This document shows, piece after piece, positions 1 through 9,121 of a stretch of 64,000 bases of DNA. Below the pieces are notes generated by a model, which had not been told where the DNA came from, did not search any database, and saw only the letters and a list, made by a program, of their open reading frames with translations. The DNA is from Sphingomonas sp. IC-56 (lineage in GTDB: Bacteria > Pseudomonadota > Alphaproteobacteria > Sphingomonadales > Sphingomonadaceae): contig NZ_JAJNDV010000001.1 in assembly GCF_021043375.1 (NCBI RefSeq), positions 62,001 to 126,000 of the forward strand, read 5' to 3'. Both the position numbers and the translations under genes were made by a program. Each line of letters starts with the position of its first letter. Position 1 is the stretch's first letter.

Positions 1-1110
1 GCCTGATAATCCGCCGCGCATTTGGGCGCCCGCGCACACGCCAGCGCCGGGTCGCCAAGATGCCCGCACCGGCACGGATTCATCGCCGCCATCAGCTGTA
101 CGCGCGCAGGAAACGTAACATGTGCGTTGGCCCGCGCCACACTAACCACGCCGCTCTCCAGCGGCTGCCGCAGCGAGTCGAGCACGGCGCGCTGGAACTC
201 GGGCAACTCGTCCAGGAACAGCACGCCCAAATGTGCCAGACTCACTTCGCCGGGCTTCACCTTCAGCCCCCCGCCGGTCAGCGCCGCCATGGAGGCGGAA
301 TGATGGGGCGAGCGGAACGGCCGCGTTCGCGTCAGCCGCCCCCCCCTGAAGCGTCCCCGCTACCGAGGCGACCATCGACACCTCCAGCGCCTCGGCAGCG
401 TCGAGCGGCGGCAATATGCCCGGCAGGCAGGAGGCGAGCAGCGACTTCCCCGCCCCTGGCGGACCGCACATCAACATGTTGTGCCCACCAGCCGCAGCGA
501 TCTCCAGCGCGCGCTTGGCGGTCTCCTGTCCCTTTACCTGCCGCAGGTCCGGCCCGCGCCCTGGCGGCTCCGCCTCGCCCGCCACTGGCATCGCCAGCAG
601 CTGCTGGCCCTTGAAGTGATTGAGCAGCCCGATCAGGTCAGGCGCCGCGATCACCTCGATCTGCCCGGCCCAGGCCGCCTCCGGCCCCTGCGCGGCAGGG
701 CACACCAGCCCCTTGCCGATCTCCGACGCATGCAGCGCCGCCAGCAAAACGCCCGCGCTCGGCGCGATGCGCCCATCCAGCGCCAGCTCGCCCACCACGA
801 CATAGCCGGCCAGCGTCTCGGCATCGACCACCCCCATCGCGCCCAGTAACGCCAGCGCAATCGGCAAGTCGAAATGCGATCCTTCCTTGGGCAGGTCGGC
901 CGGCGACAGGTTCAGCACGATGTGCTTGGGTGGCAGCGCCAGCCCGATTGCCGCCATCGCCGCGCGCACCCGCTCCCGGCTCTCCGCGACGGCCTTGTCG
1001 GGCAGGCCCACCACCACGAACTTGGGCAACCCGGCGACAAGGTTGCATTGCACCTCCACCGCCCGAGCTTCCAACCCCAGATACGCCACCGTCGAAACGC
1101 TCGCGACCAA
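1..1110 (-). pseudogene. yifB: YifB/ComM-family Mg-chelatase-like AAA ATPase, frameshifted and cut by window edge
   Basis: The family (ComM, Mg-chelatase-like) comprises hexameric DNA helicases that promote branch migration during natural transformation. The N-terminal half reads cleanly, with the family patterns VVGLPDKAVAESRERVRAA and NLSPADLPKEGSHFDLPIA, then the Walker A segment GPPGAGKS. After AGTLQGG the frame is lost at a run of eight C on the plus strand (339-346). Reading the run as seven restores the downstream family sequence ([11 protein letters not shown], then LFLDELPEF, then AMNPCRCGH), which continues off the left edge. I chose the TTG at 1110 because a GGGGGAGG ribosome-binding site precedes it and the conserved VASVSTVAYLG start follows. 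The lesion could be a real frameshift or a homopolymer sequencing error. The gene is divergent from rpmH. Confidence 0.85.
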
Positions 1111-1314
1111 GCCCGCCTCCCCCAAGAACACAGGGGAGCTTAGCGGCTTTTCTTCAATGTGAAATGGCAACGTCCAGACCCTCAGTCCCACGTGCGTATT
1201 GCAAAGCAGGGACACGCCCCCACATCCGCTTTCATGTCCCGGATGCTCGCCCGCAGCCAGCGCGTGACGGCGAGAACGACGCCGGCGAGGCTCCTCCACC
1301 ATGCAGGACGGGCG

Positions 1315-1343
1315 TTGACTCGAGCGCCTGCCGCCCGTATGGG
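1315..1343 (+). promoter_or_regulatory. Probable sigma70-type promoter for rpmH-rnpA-yidD-yidC-engB
   Basis: TTGACT (1315-1320) and TATGGG (1338-1343) are separated by exactly 17 bases, 62 bases before the rpmH ATG. It is the best match in the roughly 290-base yifB-rpmH intergenic region. Read by eye only; no start site is known. Confidence 0.5.
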
Positions 1344-1398
1344 CTCCCGACACGCGGCCGCCCCAGTGGTGGCCCTTTTACGTTCTAGATACTCGAGG

Positions 1399-1878
1399 AT
1401 GAGCGATGAAGCGGACTTTTCAGCCGAGCAACCTGGTGCGTGCGCGCCGGCACGGCTTCCGCAGCCGCATGGCAACCGTCGGCGGCCGCAACGTGATCCG
1501 CGCCCGCCGCGCGCGCGGCCGCAAGAAGCTGTCGGCGTAACTGCCGTAGCCGTTTCTCGGCTAACGCAGCGCAAGGACTATCTCGCCGCGAATGCGGGCA
1601 AACGGGCGCCCATGCCCGGCTTTGTCCTGCTCGTGCGCGAACGGAACGATGCCGATCCGGCCATCCGGGTCGGCATTACCGTATCCAAGAAAGTCGGCAA
1701 CGCGGTGATCCGCAACCGCATGAAGCGCCGCTTTCGCGCGCTGGTGCGCGAAGTGCTGCCGACCGCTGGGATTGCTGGTGCCGATCATGTCCTGATCGGC
1801 CGCAACAGCGGCATCGAGCGCGATTACGACGCGCTCAAGGCTGAACTTGCCAAGGCGCTCGCCAAGGTGAAGCGGTGA
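1399..1878 (+). CDS. rnpA: Ribonuclease P protein component, apparently overlapping rpmH
   Basis: This is the protein subunit of RNase P, which assists the catalytic RNA in 5' maturation of tRNA. The recognisable domain runs from about 1546 to the stop, with SRLTQRKD at its start and the RNR-region pattern [13 protein letters not shown]. From 1399 to the domain there is no in-frame ATG, GTG, TTG or CTG, and the only canonical start is ATG 1399, seven bases before the rpmH ATG. The 159-residue product would contain an arginine/proline-rich extension of about 48 residues encoded out of frame across all of rpmH. Thermus has a comparable rnpA/rpmH overlap. Initiation at a non-standard codon near 1540 is the alternative. 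The stop overlaps the yidD GTG. Confidence 0.85.
   Translation: MSDEADFSAEQPGACAPARLPQPHGNRRRPQRDPRPPRARPQEAVGVTAVAVSRLTQRKDYLAANAGKRAPMPGFVLLVRERNDADPAIRVGITVSKKVGNAVIRNRMKRRFRALVREVLPTAGIAGADHVLIGRNSGIERDYDALKAELAKALAKVKR
1406..1540 (+). CDS. rpmH: 50S ribosomal protein L34
   Basis: This 44-residue basic protein of the large ribosomal subunit begins [18 protein letters not shown] and ends GRKKLSA, the universally conserved L34 pattern. The ATG is preceded by GAGG at good spacing (1395-1398). As in most bacteria it is followed by rnpA, yidD, yidC and engB on the same strand. A second reading frame that becomes rnpA is open right through this gene. Confidence 0.97.
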   Translation: MKRTFQPSNLVRARRHGFRSRMATVGGRNVIRARRARGRKKLSA

Positions 1879-2111
1879 GCGACACCGGCAGGACAGGCGT
1901 GATCGCCCGCCTTCTTATTCTTCTCGCCCGCGCCTGGCAGGTCGGGCCTTCCGCCATTTTGCCGCCCAGCTGCCGCTACGCGCCCAGTTGTTCGGCCTAT
2001 GCAATCGAGGCGGTTCGCCGCTATGGCGCTGCCAAGGGCAGCTGGCTTGCGCTTCGGCGCATCGGCCGCTGCCATCCATGGGGCGGGCACGGCTATGACC
2101 CCGTGCCATGA
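1875..2111 (+). CDS. yidD: Membrane protein insertion efficiency factor YidD
   Basis: YidD is a small membrane-associated protein that aids insertion by the neighbouring YidC. The 78-residue product has an N-terminal amphipathic/hydrophobic stretch ([13 protein letters not shown]) and the three-cysteine family core [11 protein letters not shown], then [17 protein letters not shown]. It starts at GTG 1875 inside a GTGA overlap with the rnpA stop, so translation is probably coupled. yidC follows after about 20 bases. Confidence 0.95.
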   Translation: MSDTGRTGVIARLLILLARAWQVGPSAILPPSCRYAPSCSAYAIEAVRRYGAAKGSWLALRRIGRCHPWGGHGYDPVP

Positions 2112-2133
2112 CGGGTTTTCCGGGGACTGATCG

Positions 2134-3852
2134 GTGAAAGACGACCACAAGAATTTCGTGATCTTTGCATTGCTGGCGGCGGTGATCCTGTTCGGATGGC
2201 CAACGATCCAGCACTGGATCTTCCCGCAGCAAAACCCGGCCCCGACTCAGATCCAGGGCGGCGAGACCAAGGTCCTGCCTCAGCCCGGCGCCGATCCCAC
2301 GGCCAATTCGCCCAAGGCGCTGCGCGACCGTCAGATCGTGCTAGCCGAAAGCCCGCGCGTGCAGATCGAAACTCCCGCGCTGCGCGGCTCGATCAACCTG
2401 AAGGGCGCGCGCCTCGACGATCTCGTGCTCACGAAATACGACGAAACTGTCGACAAGAACTCGCCGCCGATCCGCCTGCTCTCGCCGGGCGGCGCTGCGG
2501 GCGCATATTTCGCGCAGTTCGGCTGGCAGGGCGCCGGCGTCCAGGCCCCCGGCCCGGATACCATCTGGCAGGCCAGCGGTACCAAGCTGACACCCACCAC
2601 CCCGGTCATGCTCACCAGCACCAGCCCGACCGGTCAGATCTTCCGTATCGAGCTGTCGGTCGACCAGAACTACATGTTCGGCATCCGCCAGACCGTGGCG
2701 AACGTCGGCAGCACGCCCGTATCGGTCACGCCCTACGCACTCCTGTCGCGCGCGAACCGCTCGCTCGACGCCGACCAGTGGGCCGCACATGTCGGGCCGG
2801 TGGCTGTCGCCGACCGCGCGGCTAACTACATCAACTGGAAGGATATCGAGAGCACGCCGGAGCAACTCGCCACCACCGGTGGCTGGGTTGGCTATTCGGA
2901 CCATTACTGGCTGACCGCGCTGGTTCCCGACCAGCGGGTACCGGTGCAGCTCCAGCATCGCGGCACCACCGCGCAGGCCTATCAAGCCGATTACCAGCTC
3001 GCCCAGCCGCTCAGCCTCGAGCCGGGCAAGAAGGTCACCTATTCCAGCCGCTTCTTCGCCGGCGCGAAGGAAGTGAAGCTGCTCGAGGGCTACCAGGACG
3101 AGCTCGGCATCGTTCAGTTCGACCGCGCGATCGACTGGGGCTGGTTCGGCGTGATCGAACAGCCGATCTTCTATTATCTCGACTGGCTGTTCCGCCTGGT
3201 CGGTAATTTCGGCGTCGCGATCATCCTGCTGACGCTCACCATCCGCGCGCTGCTCTTCCCGATCGCACAGAAGCAGTTCGCGTCCATGGCCAGCATGCGG
3301 GCCATCCAGCCCAAGATGAAGGCGCTGCAGGAACGCTACAAGGACGATAAGCAGCGCCAGCAGCAGGAGATCATGAAGCTCTACAAGCAGGAAAAGGTGA
3401 ACCCGCTTGCGGGCTGCCTGCCCATGCTGCTTCAGATCCCGATCATGTTCGCGCTGTACAAGGTGCTGCTGCTGACGATCGAAATGCGTCACCAGCCCTT
3501 CGTCGCCTGGATCCGCGACTTGTCGGCGCCCGATCCGTTGACGCCGCTCAACCTGTTCGGTCTGCTCGACTTCTCGCCACCCACCTTCCTGGCGATCGGC
3601 GTGATCCCGATCCTGCTCGGCGTGTCGATGTACTTCCAGATGAAGCTGAACCCGGCGCCGATGGATGAGATGCAGAAGCAGATCTTCTCGCTCATGCCGT
3701 GGCTGCTGATGTTCATGATGGCGCCGTTCGCGGTCGGCCTTCAGGTCTACTGGATCACCTCCAACGTGATCACCATCCTGCAGCAGCAATGGCTGTATTC
3801 GAAGCATCCCGCGCTCAAGGAGCCGGTGAAGAAAGAGGCAAAGGCCAAGTGA
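2134..3852 (+). CDS. yidC: Membrane protein insertase YidC
   Basis: YidC inserts and folds inner-membrane proteins, alone or with SecYEG. The 572-residue size fits the Gram-negative form. There is one N-terminal transmembrane segment (residues about 8-25), a large periplasmic beta-domain (about 50-340), and the conserved five-helix insertase domain (about 355-555). The groove arginine sits in LTIRALLFP, followed by the cytoplasmic coiled hairpin and [15 protein letters not shown]. The C-terminus is lysine-rich (KKEAKAK). The start is GTG 2134, and the stop overlaps the GTG of engB. Confidence 0.97.
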   Translation: MKDDHKNFVIFALLAAVILFGWPTIQHWIFPQQNPAPTQIQGGETKVLPQPGADPTANSPKALRDRQIVLAESPRVQIETPALRGSINLKGARLDDLVLTKYDETVDKNSPPIRLLSPGGAAGAYFAQFGWQGAGVQAPGPDTIWQASGTKLTPTTPVMLTSTSPTGQIFRIELSVDQNYMFGIRQTVANVGSTPVSVTPYALLSRANRSLDADQWAAHVGPVAVADRAANYINWKDIESTPEQLATTGGWVGYSDHYWLTALVPDQRVPVQLQHRGTTAQAYQADYQLAQPLSLEPGKKVTYSSRFFAGAKEVKLLEGYQDELGIVQFDRAIDWGWFGVIEQPIFYYLDWLFRLVGNFGVAIILLTLTIRALLFPIAQKQFASMASMRAIQPKMKALQERYKDDKQRQQQEIMKLYKQEKVNPLAGCLPMLLQIPIMFALYKVLLLTIEMRHQPFVAWIRDLSAPDPLTPLNLFGLLDFSPPTFLAIGVIPILLGVSMYFQMKLNPAPMDEMQKQIFSLMPWLLMFMMAPFAVGLQVYWITSNVITILQQQWLYSKHPALKEPVKKEAKAK

Positions 3853-4502
3853 GCGAGGAAACCCTCGACACCTTCACCCCCGAACAGATCGAGGCCGCGC
3901 GAAAGATCTTCGCCGGCCCGGTCAGCTTCCTGAAGTCGGCGCCGGAGCTCAAGCATCTCCCCGATCCGGTGGTGCCTGAGGTCGCGGTGGCAGGCCGCTC
4001 AAATGTCGGCAAGTCGTCGCTGCTCAACGCGCTGACCAACCGCAACGGCCTGGCGCGCACGTCGAACACCCCGGGCCGTACCCAGGAACTCAACTTCTTC
4101 GATGTGGGCGAGCCGCTGCGCTTTCGCCTCGTCGACATGCCTGGCTATGGCTTTGCCAAGGCGCCCAAGGACCTGCTGCGCAAGTGGCGCTATCTGGTGA
4201 ACGACTTCCTGCGCGGTCGCCAGGCGCTCAAGCGCGCCATCGTGCTGATCGATTCGCGCCACGGCATCAAGGATGTCGACCGCGAGATCCTCGACATGCT
4301 CGACACCGCGGCGGTCAGCTACCGCATCGTCCTGACCAAGACCGACAAGATCAAGGCGACCGAACTCGCCCAGGTCCGCGCGCAGACCGAAGCCGAGGCG
4401 CGCAAGCGCCCTGCCGCCCACCCCGACATCATCGCCACCTCAAGCGAAAAGGGCATGGGCCTCCCCGAACTCCGCGCCGCGGTATTCGAAGCAGTCAGCT
4501 GA
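3849..4502 (+). CDS. engB: Ribosome biogenesis GTP-binding protein EngB/YihA/YsxC
   Basis: EngB is an essential GTPase acting in late 50S subunit assembly. The 217-residue protein shows the G motifs in order: [14 protein letters not shown] (G1), a conserved TSNTPGRTQ switch I region, DMPGYGFAK (G3), TKTDK (G4) and TSSEKG (G5). I chose GTG 3849 because it overlaps the yidC stop in a GTGA junction. A longer frame further upstream lies inside yidC and is not expected to be coding. It ends the rpmH operon, facing the S9 peptidase gene. Confidence 0.95.
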   Translation: MSEETLDTFTPEQIEAARKIFAGPVSFLKSAPELKHLPDPVVPEVAVAGRSNVGKSSLLNALTNRNGLARTSNTPGRTQELNFFDVGEPLRFRLVDMPGYGFAKAPKDLLRKWRYLVNDFLRGRQALKRAIVLIDSRHGIKDVDREILDMLDTAAVSYRIVLTKTDKIKATELAQVRAQTEAEARKRPAAHPDIIATSSEKGMGLPELRAAVFEAVS

Positions 4503-4520
4503 GGCCCGCTTGCGCGGGCC
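4503..4520. terminator. Possible bidirectional hairpin between convergent engB and S9 peptidase genes
   Basis: A seven-base GGCCCGC/GCGGGCC stem with a TTGC loop begins right after the engB stop, in the 33-base gap between convergent genes. There is no T-run, so terminator function is uncertain. Confidence 0.35.
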
Positions 4521-4535
4521 GCAGCCGATCATGCC

Positions 4536-6485
4536 TCAGGCCGGGTTGTGCTTGGCCAGGAACGCCTCGAGTGCGTTCAGGAACTCCAGCCGGTCTTCGC
4601 TGCGCGTGAAGTGGTGATCGGCCAGCGGCTGTTCGATATAGATCATGTCCTTGCCTGCGCTTTTCAGCCGTTGCGCCAGCGAACGCGATTGCGCGATCGG
4701 TACGACGCGGTCCTTCTTGCCATGGACCAGCAGCATCGGGATGGAGAACTGCCCGGCATAGTTCACGGGTGAGACGCTCTTGAGATCTGGGGCCTGCATC
4801 TTCAGCCAGTCTTGCCGCGCGCCGGAGCCGAGAAAGCCGCTGTTGTGAGTCAGCATGCGATTGAGGTCCGAGACGCCGGCATAGGACACGGCGCAGCGGT
4901 ACAGCGTGCCGTCGCGCTGCGCCGCGCGCATCGCCGCATAGCCGCCATAGGAGGCGCCCACCATGCAGACTCGCTTAGGGTCGGCAACGTCCTGCGTCGC
5001 GAGTGCGGAGACCGCGTCGTTCAGGTCGTCCTGCATCGCGAGGCCCCACTGCCCCTGTCCCTTTTCCGTAAACGGCGTGCCGTAGCCTGACGATCCACGA
5101 TAATTGGGCTGGATCACCGCATAACCTCGGTCCGCGAGGAACTGCGTCCACCAGTCCCATTCTTCGGTATCGCGGGCAAAGGGCCCGCCATGCGGCATCA
5201 CGATCAACGGCAGGTTCCGGTTCTTGCCGCGCGGCAGGGTGAGCACCGCAGCGACCTCCAGCCCGTCGCGCGCCTTGTAGCGGATCGTGCGCACCGGGTG
5301 CAGCCGGCCCATTTCGATGACGCTGTTGTTGACGCGCAGGAACTGCATCGAATCATCGGCAGCGCGGTAAAGGAAATAACCCCCGGGTGCGTCGGCGCCG
5401 CCAACCTGGATGATTGCCACTGAGCGGTCGCGGCTAAGCGAAATGATCCTCGGCTCGCCGCCTTTGATCTTTGCCGCGATGTTCTTGCGCAACGCTTCCA
5501 AATCCGGGTTGAGCCAGTGAACGCCGGGCTTGTTCTCATTCACCCGCACGCCGAGATAATCAAAGCCATCGGCGTCGCTGACCAGCCCGCCAATGTCATA
5601 GCCTTTGGTGGCGAAGAGCTGCTTGCCCCGTTCCAGTGTGGCAAGGTCCATCTCATACAGCGCGGAGTAGCCTTCGGCGTCGTCGGCGATCATCACCGCC
5701 TTGCCACGCTCCTTCAGGAACATGGCCGGCACGCTCAGCGTATCCTGATGCGTGCGCGCGCGATCGACCGTTTTGAAGCTTGCCTTCGCGTCGTCGCGAT
5801 ACAGCAGCCGGCGATTGCGCCCGTCCAGTGACATGCCGATACCCATGCGAACCGTGCCGCTGCCATCGGCAAACCACGACATCACTCCTTCACGGCCGGA
5901 CACCACCATCCTGCGGCGACCAGTGGAAACGTCGATCTCGTCAACCTGCGGCCAGAAGCCTGCCTCGTTCGTGTAGATCGAAGTTTGCGATCCCATCAGG
6001 ATCCTTGGGCTACCGTCGCTCGCTACCCAAATCACGTCATCCGCGTCCTGCGCCGCCTCACGGCTCGCCAGCCGGACGATCTTACCCGTCGTCGCATTGA
6101 GGCCGAGTGCGCGGCTTACATACCAATCCTGGCCTTCGACCGGCTGCAATTGGCCGATGCCGATTACCAGCCAGTCGTCATTTACCCAGCGCCACCAATT
6201 CAAATCCGTTTCGCCTAAGGCGACATAGCGCGGTTCGCCTCCGTTTAGCGGCAGAATGCTGAAATACTGCGTCCCTCCCACCGCCACTTTGGCAGCGATC
6301 AATTTACCGTTGGGCGACAGGTCGGGGCCTTCGAACGCGGGCACCTCGGCAAAGGCTGCGGTGCTGTACGGCCCGCTTCGTTTCTGCGGAGCTTTAGACT
6401 GTGGCTGCTGCTCCTGCGCCGGCAACATCGATGCCACCGTCCCCAACGAACCTGCCAGGAGCAGGCCCATACTCCAACGCAACAT
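4536..6485 (-). CDS. Exported S9-family prolyl oligopeptidase-like serine peptidase
   Basis: This is a probable periplasmic dipeptidyl/acylaminoacyl-peptidase-type serine hydrolase. It has a hydrophobic signal peptide at the N-terminus, a beta-propeller-like region (about residues 40-390), then an alpha/beta-hydrolase domain. Catalytic residues are visible: the nucleophile in GASYGGYAAM (about residue 512), the Asp in HGKKDRVVP (about 592) and the His in ADHHF (about 625). Start ATG 6485 gives 649 residues with a compact signal peptide; ATG 6500 in the same frame would add five. Sphingomonads carry many such S9 paralogues. The natural substrate cannot be told from sequence. Confidence 0.9.
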   Translation of the reverse strand: MLRWSMGLLLAGSLGTVASMLPAQEQQPQSKAPQKRSGPYSTAAFAEVPAFEGPDLSPNGKLIAAKVAVGGTQYFSILPLNGGEPRYVALGETDLNWWRWVNDDWLVIGIGQLQPVEGQDWYVSRALGLNATTGKIVRLASREAAQDADDVIWVASDGSPRILMGSQTSIYTNEAGFWPQVDEIDVSTGRRRMVVSGREGVMSWFADGSGTVRMGIGMSLDGRNRRLLYRDDAKASFKTVDRARTHQDTLSVPAMFLKERGKAVMIADDAEGYSALYEMDLATLERGKQLFATKGYDIGGLVSDADGFDYLGVRVNENKPGVHWLNPDLEALRKNIAAKIKGGEPRIISLSRDRSVAIIQVGGADAPGGYFLYRAADDSMQFLRVNNSVIEMGRLHPVRTIRYKARDGLEVAAVLTLPRGKNRNLPLIVMPHGGPFARDTEEWDWWTQFLADRGYAVIQPNYRGSSGYGTPFTEKGQGQWGLAMQDDLNDAVSALATQDVADPKRVCMVGASYGGYAAMRAAQRDGTLYRCAVSYAGVSDLNRMLTHNSGFLGSGARQDWLKMQAPDLKSVSPVNYAGQFSIPMLLVHGKKDRVVPIAQSRSLAQRLKSAGKDMIYIEQPLADHHFTRSEDRLEFLNALEAFLAKHNPA

Positions 6486-6629
6486 CAATTCCCCCCCCAA
6501 GTAACTTGCCCGAAGACATGGTCATGCCTTTTCCGGCCCATCGCAAGTTCGTTTTGCTCAGCCCTTGCTGCTGCCGACGGATCAGAGTCGCTGTTGCCGC
6601 GTCACATCCTCGCCGCTATCCCCGCTCCC

Positions 6630-7292
6630 ATGAAGCTCATCATCGGCAACAAGGCCTATTCCTCCTGGTCGCTGCGCGGCTGGCTCGCGTGCAAGCAGTC
6701 GGGGCTTTCCTTCGAGGAAGTCGTGGTGCCGCTCTACGATGAGAATTGGGACAAGACGCGAGAGGGCGCCGAGTTCGCGCCGTCCTCGGGCAAAGTGCCG
6801 ATCCTGTGGGACGAAGACGCGGTCGTTTGGGACAGCCTCGCTATCGTGGAGTATCTCAACGACAAGACCGGCAACACGCTGTTCTGGCCGGAGGAACTCG
6901 CCGCGCGCGCCATGGCGCGTTCGATGGCGGCAGAGATGCACTCCAGCTTCACCGCGCTTCGCCGCAAGCACAGCATGAACATCCGCCAGGTCTACCCGGC
7001 CCAGACGCCGGACGGCGACGTGATCCAGGACCTTGCCCGGATCATGGAGCTATGGGCCCAGGCGCGCGCCCGCTTCGGCGGCGATGGCGAGTTCCTGTTC
7101 GGCGAATTCGGCGCGGCCGACATCATGTTCGCCCCCGTGGTCACCCGTCTGGTGACCTACTCGCTGCCCGCCCCCCGCTTCGCCCAGGCCTACATGCTTT
7201 CGGTGCTCCAGCATCCCTTCATGCAGGACTGGATCGCCGGCGCGCAGGCCGAGGATTGGGTGATCGAGCAGTACGAACTGCCCACCGCCTGA
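6630..7292 (+). CDS. Glutathione S-transferase family protein
   Basis: This 220-residue cytosolic protein has an N-terminal thioredoxin-like GST domain (MKLIIGNKAYSSWSLRGWLA; the SSWS segment is the likely glutathione-activating site) and an all-alpha C-terminal domain. The glutathione-contact pattern KVPILWDEDAVVWDSLAIVEYL is clear. The class resembles the bacterial GSTs near YfcF/zeta-like enzymes, but I cannot assign a substrate. ATG 6630 is preferred because the GST fold begins there; an upstream in-frame ATG at 6594 adds 12 unconserved residues. It converges on the cupin gene with a six-base gap. Confidence 0.9.
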   Translation: MKLIIGNKAYSSWSLRGWLACKQSGLSFEEVVVPLYDENWDKTREGAEFAPSSGKVPILWDEDAVVWDSLAIVEYLNDKTGNTLFWPEELAARAMARSMAAEMHSSFTALRRKHSMNIRQVYPAQTPDGDVIQDLARIMELWAQARARFGGDGEFLFGEFGAADIMFAPVVTRLVTYSLPAPRFAQAYMLSVLQHPFMQDWIAGAQAEDWVIEQYELPTA

Positions 7293-7298
7293 GGGAGT

Positions 7299-7760
7299 TC
7301 AGCGCAGCCGCTGTGTCGTATAGGGCGTGCCGTCCTTGTGGAAGTAGCCCTCTGGCGTGAAGCGCATGTCGATGTCGGGGTAATCGCCCGACCCGCGTAC
7401 GCCTGCGCTGATGGCCACGAACACGCAGTCCACGTCGCTTCGGTTCTGGAGGTGATGGCCGTTCTTCTCCCCCTTGGGGAACGCCGCGAGGTCACCAGCG
7501 CGCAGCACCGTCTCGCCGTCCTCCTCGACCAGCACCGCCTCGCCCGCGAGCATCACCACCAGCTCGTCTTCATCCTGGTGCCAGTGCCGCTGCGACGACC
7601 AGGCACCGGGTTTCAGCACCACATGGCTCGCGCCCATTTCGGTCAGCCCACTCGGGGGCGCCAGGCGGCGGTACCAGCGCCCCTGCACCGGCGCGTCGAA
7701 CGGCGCGGGATAACCGGTCGCATTGGTTTGCGGGATTGTATCGAGATCGAGCTTGGGCAA
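7299..7760 (-). CDS. Cupin-domain protein
   Basis: A small single-domain cupin of about 153 residues. The metal-binding cupin motif 1 is visible as HWHQDEDELVVMLAGEAVLVEE, and motif 2 as GDLAAFPKGEKNGHHL. The family includes metal-dependent isomerases, dioxygenases and sugar-binding proteins, so the activity is unknown. TTG 7760 has AAGGGAGG at a five-base spacing. A GTG at 7766 in the same frame abuts the same Shine-Dalgarno and is less likely. It is divergent from dapE with start codons less than 20 bases apart. Confidence 0.85.
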   Translation of the reverse strand: MPKLDLDTIPQTNATGYPAPFDAPVQGRWYRRLAPPSGLTEMGASHVVLKPGAWSSQRHWHQDEDELVVMLAGEAVLVEEDGETVLRAGDLAAFPKGEKNGHHLQNRSDVDCVFVAISAGVRGSGDYPDIDMRFTPEGYFHKDGTPYTTQRLR

Positions 7761-7777
7761 TGCCACCTCCCTTGAAG

Positions 7778-8905
7778 ATGGAGCCTAGCTTGCACGACGT
7801 CGTCGAACTCACCAAAGCACTGATCGCTGCCGAGAGCATCACCCCCGCACGCGGCGCCGTGTTCGACGTGCTGGAGGCCGCACTGGTGCCGCTAGGCTTC
7901 CAAGTAGAGCGTTTCGTAGAGGGTGAAGCACCCGATGGGCCGGTCGAGAACCTGCTCGCAACTAGAGGGGGGATCGGCCCCCATCTAGCATTTGCCGGCC
8001 ATCTGGACGTGGTCCCGCCCGGCGAGGGCTGGACCGCCGGCGCGTTCACACCGGAGATCCGCGGCGACCTGCTTTACGGCCGCGGCGCGGTAGACATGAA
8101 GGGTGCGATCGCCGCCTTCGCCGCCGCCGCCGCGCGCGTGCCGGAAGCTACCACCAGTCTCCTCATCACCGGCGACGAAGAAGGTCCAGCGACGTACGGA
8201 ACCCCGCGTTTGATGGAGCGCATGGCGGAACGCGGCGTGAAGCCGGACCTGTGCCTGGTGGGAGAGCCCACCTCTGCGCAGCGCCTCGGCGACACGATCA
8301 AGATCGGCCGGCGCGGCTCGGTGGTAATCTCCATCGACGTTCCCGGGCGGCAGGGGCATGTCGCCTACCCACATCTGGCCGACAACCCGATCCCCCGCTT
8401 CCTGCGCGCGCTCGCCGCCGTCGATGCCATCGCACTCGATGCCGGCAACGACTGGTTCCAGGCATCCAATCTCGAGATCATCGACGTGCATACCGGCAAT
8501 ACCGCAAGCAACGTCATTCCGGGCAAGGCGAGCGCGCGCGTAAGCATCCGCTTCAACGACCTCCAGCAGGGGCCCGAGCTGATCGAGCGGGTGCGGGCGG
8601 CGGTCCATGGACATGCCCCGGAGGCGATCGTTGAAGGCCGGGTGTTCGGCGACGCCTTTCTCACCCACCCCGGTGCGCTCTCCACGCTGGTCGCAGACGC
8701 GATCGAAGCACGCCTCGGCATCCGCCCCGAACTCTCCACCAGCGGCGGCACCTCCGACGCACGCTTCCTGGTGAAGCTGTGCCCGGTGGTGGAGTTCGGG
8801 CTGCTCAACGCGACAATGCACAAGCTGGATGAGGCGGTGGCGGTGGCGGATTTGCACGCACTTGCCGATGTTTATGCAGGGGTGTTGGAGCGGGTTTCGA
8901 GGTAG
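7778..8905 (+). CDS. dapE: Succinyl-diaminopimelate desuccinylase
   Basis: DapE hydrolyses N-succinyl-LL-diaminopimelate to LL-diaminopimelate and succinate in the lysine and peptidoglycan pathway. The 375-residue M20 metallopeptidase-fold protein shows metal ligands in AGHLDVVPPG, GRGAVDMKG, ITGDEEG and CLVGEPTS, the dimerisation-domain histidine pattern GRQGHVAYPH, and a C-terminal SGGTSDARF segment typical of DapE. ATG 7778 begins the conserved domain (HDVVELTKALI). An upstream start at 7736 would overlap the divergent cupin gene. REP-like repeats follow it. Confidence 0.95.
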   Translation: MEPSLHDVVELTKALIAAESITPARGAVFDVLEAALVPLGFQVERFVEGEAPDGPVENLLATRGGIGPHLAFAGHLDVVPPGEGWTAGAFTPEIRGDLLYGRGAVDMKGAIAAFAAAAARVPEATTSLLITGDEEGPATYGTPRLMERMAERGVKPDLCLVGEPTSAQRLGDTIKIGRRGSVVISIDVPGRQGHVAYPHLADNPIPRFLRALAAVDAIALDAGNDWFQASNLEIIDVHTGNTASNVIPGKASARVSIRFNDLQQGPELIERVRAAVHGHAPEAIVEGRVFGDAFLTHPGALSTLVADAIEARLGIRPELSTSGGTSDARFLVKLCPVVEFGLLNATMHKLDEAVAVADLHALADVYAGVLERVSR

Positions 8906-8912
8906 AGGCAGC

Positions 8913-9121
8913 CGTCATCCCGGCCTTGAACCGGGATCCCGCTTCTTCTTGCGGTCGAAAAAGCGGGACCCCGGCTCAAGGCCGGGGTGACGAAGAAGAA
9001 GAGCGGCACGCGAGAAGCAGTTCCCCAACGAAGGCCGGGGCCCAGTTGCGATGGTTTGACGAATGCAGACTACCATCGCAGCTTCGTTGCGGCTGGGCCC
9101 CGGCCTTCGCCGGGGAACTGG
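8913..9121. repeat. Two intergenic inverted repeats (type A then type B)
   Basis: Type A (8913-8992) opens CGTCATCCCGGCCTTGA and closes with its near reverse complement CAAGGCCGGGGTGACG around GCTTCTTCTT. Type B (9018-9121) opens CAGTTCCCC and closes CCGGCCTTCGCCGGGG. Both recur in other gaps of this window (16.6, 24.9, 26.5 and 52.7 kb). They look like REP/BIME-type elements and lie between convergent dapE and the Smr gene. Confidence 0.85.

Noticed and set aside
2341..3807. 488-residue open frame on the minus strand opposite yidC
   Set aside because: It is a GC-bias shadow of yidC: His/Arg/Asp/Glu-rich, with no domain. The same holds for other long antisense frames such as 20399-22282 opposite ubiB and 42028-43932 opposite the hybrid kinase.
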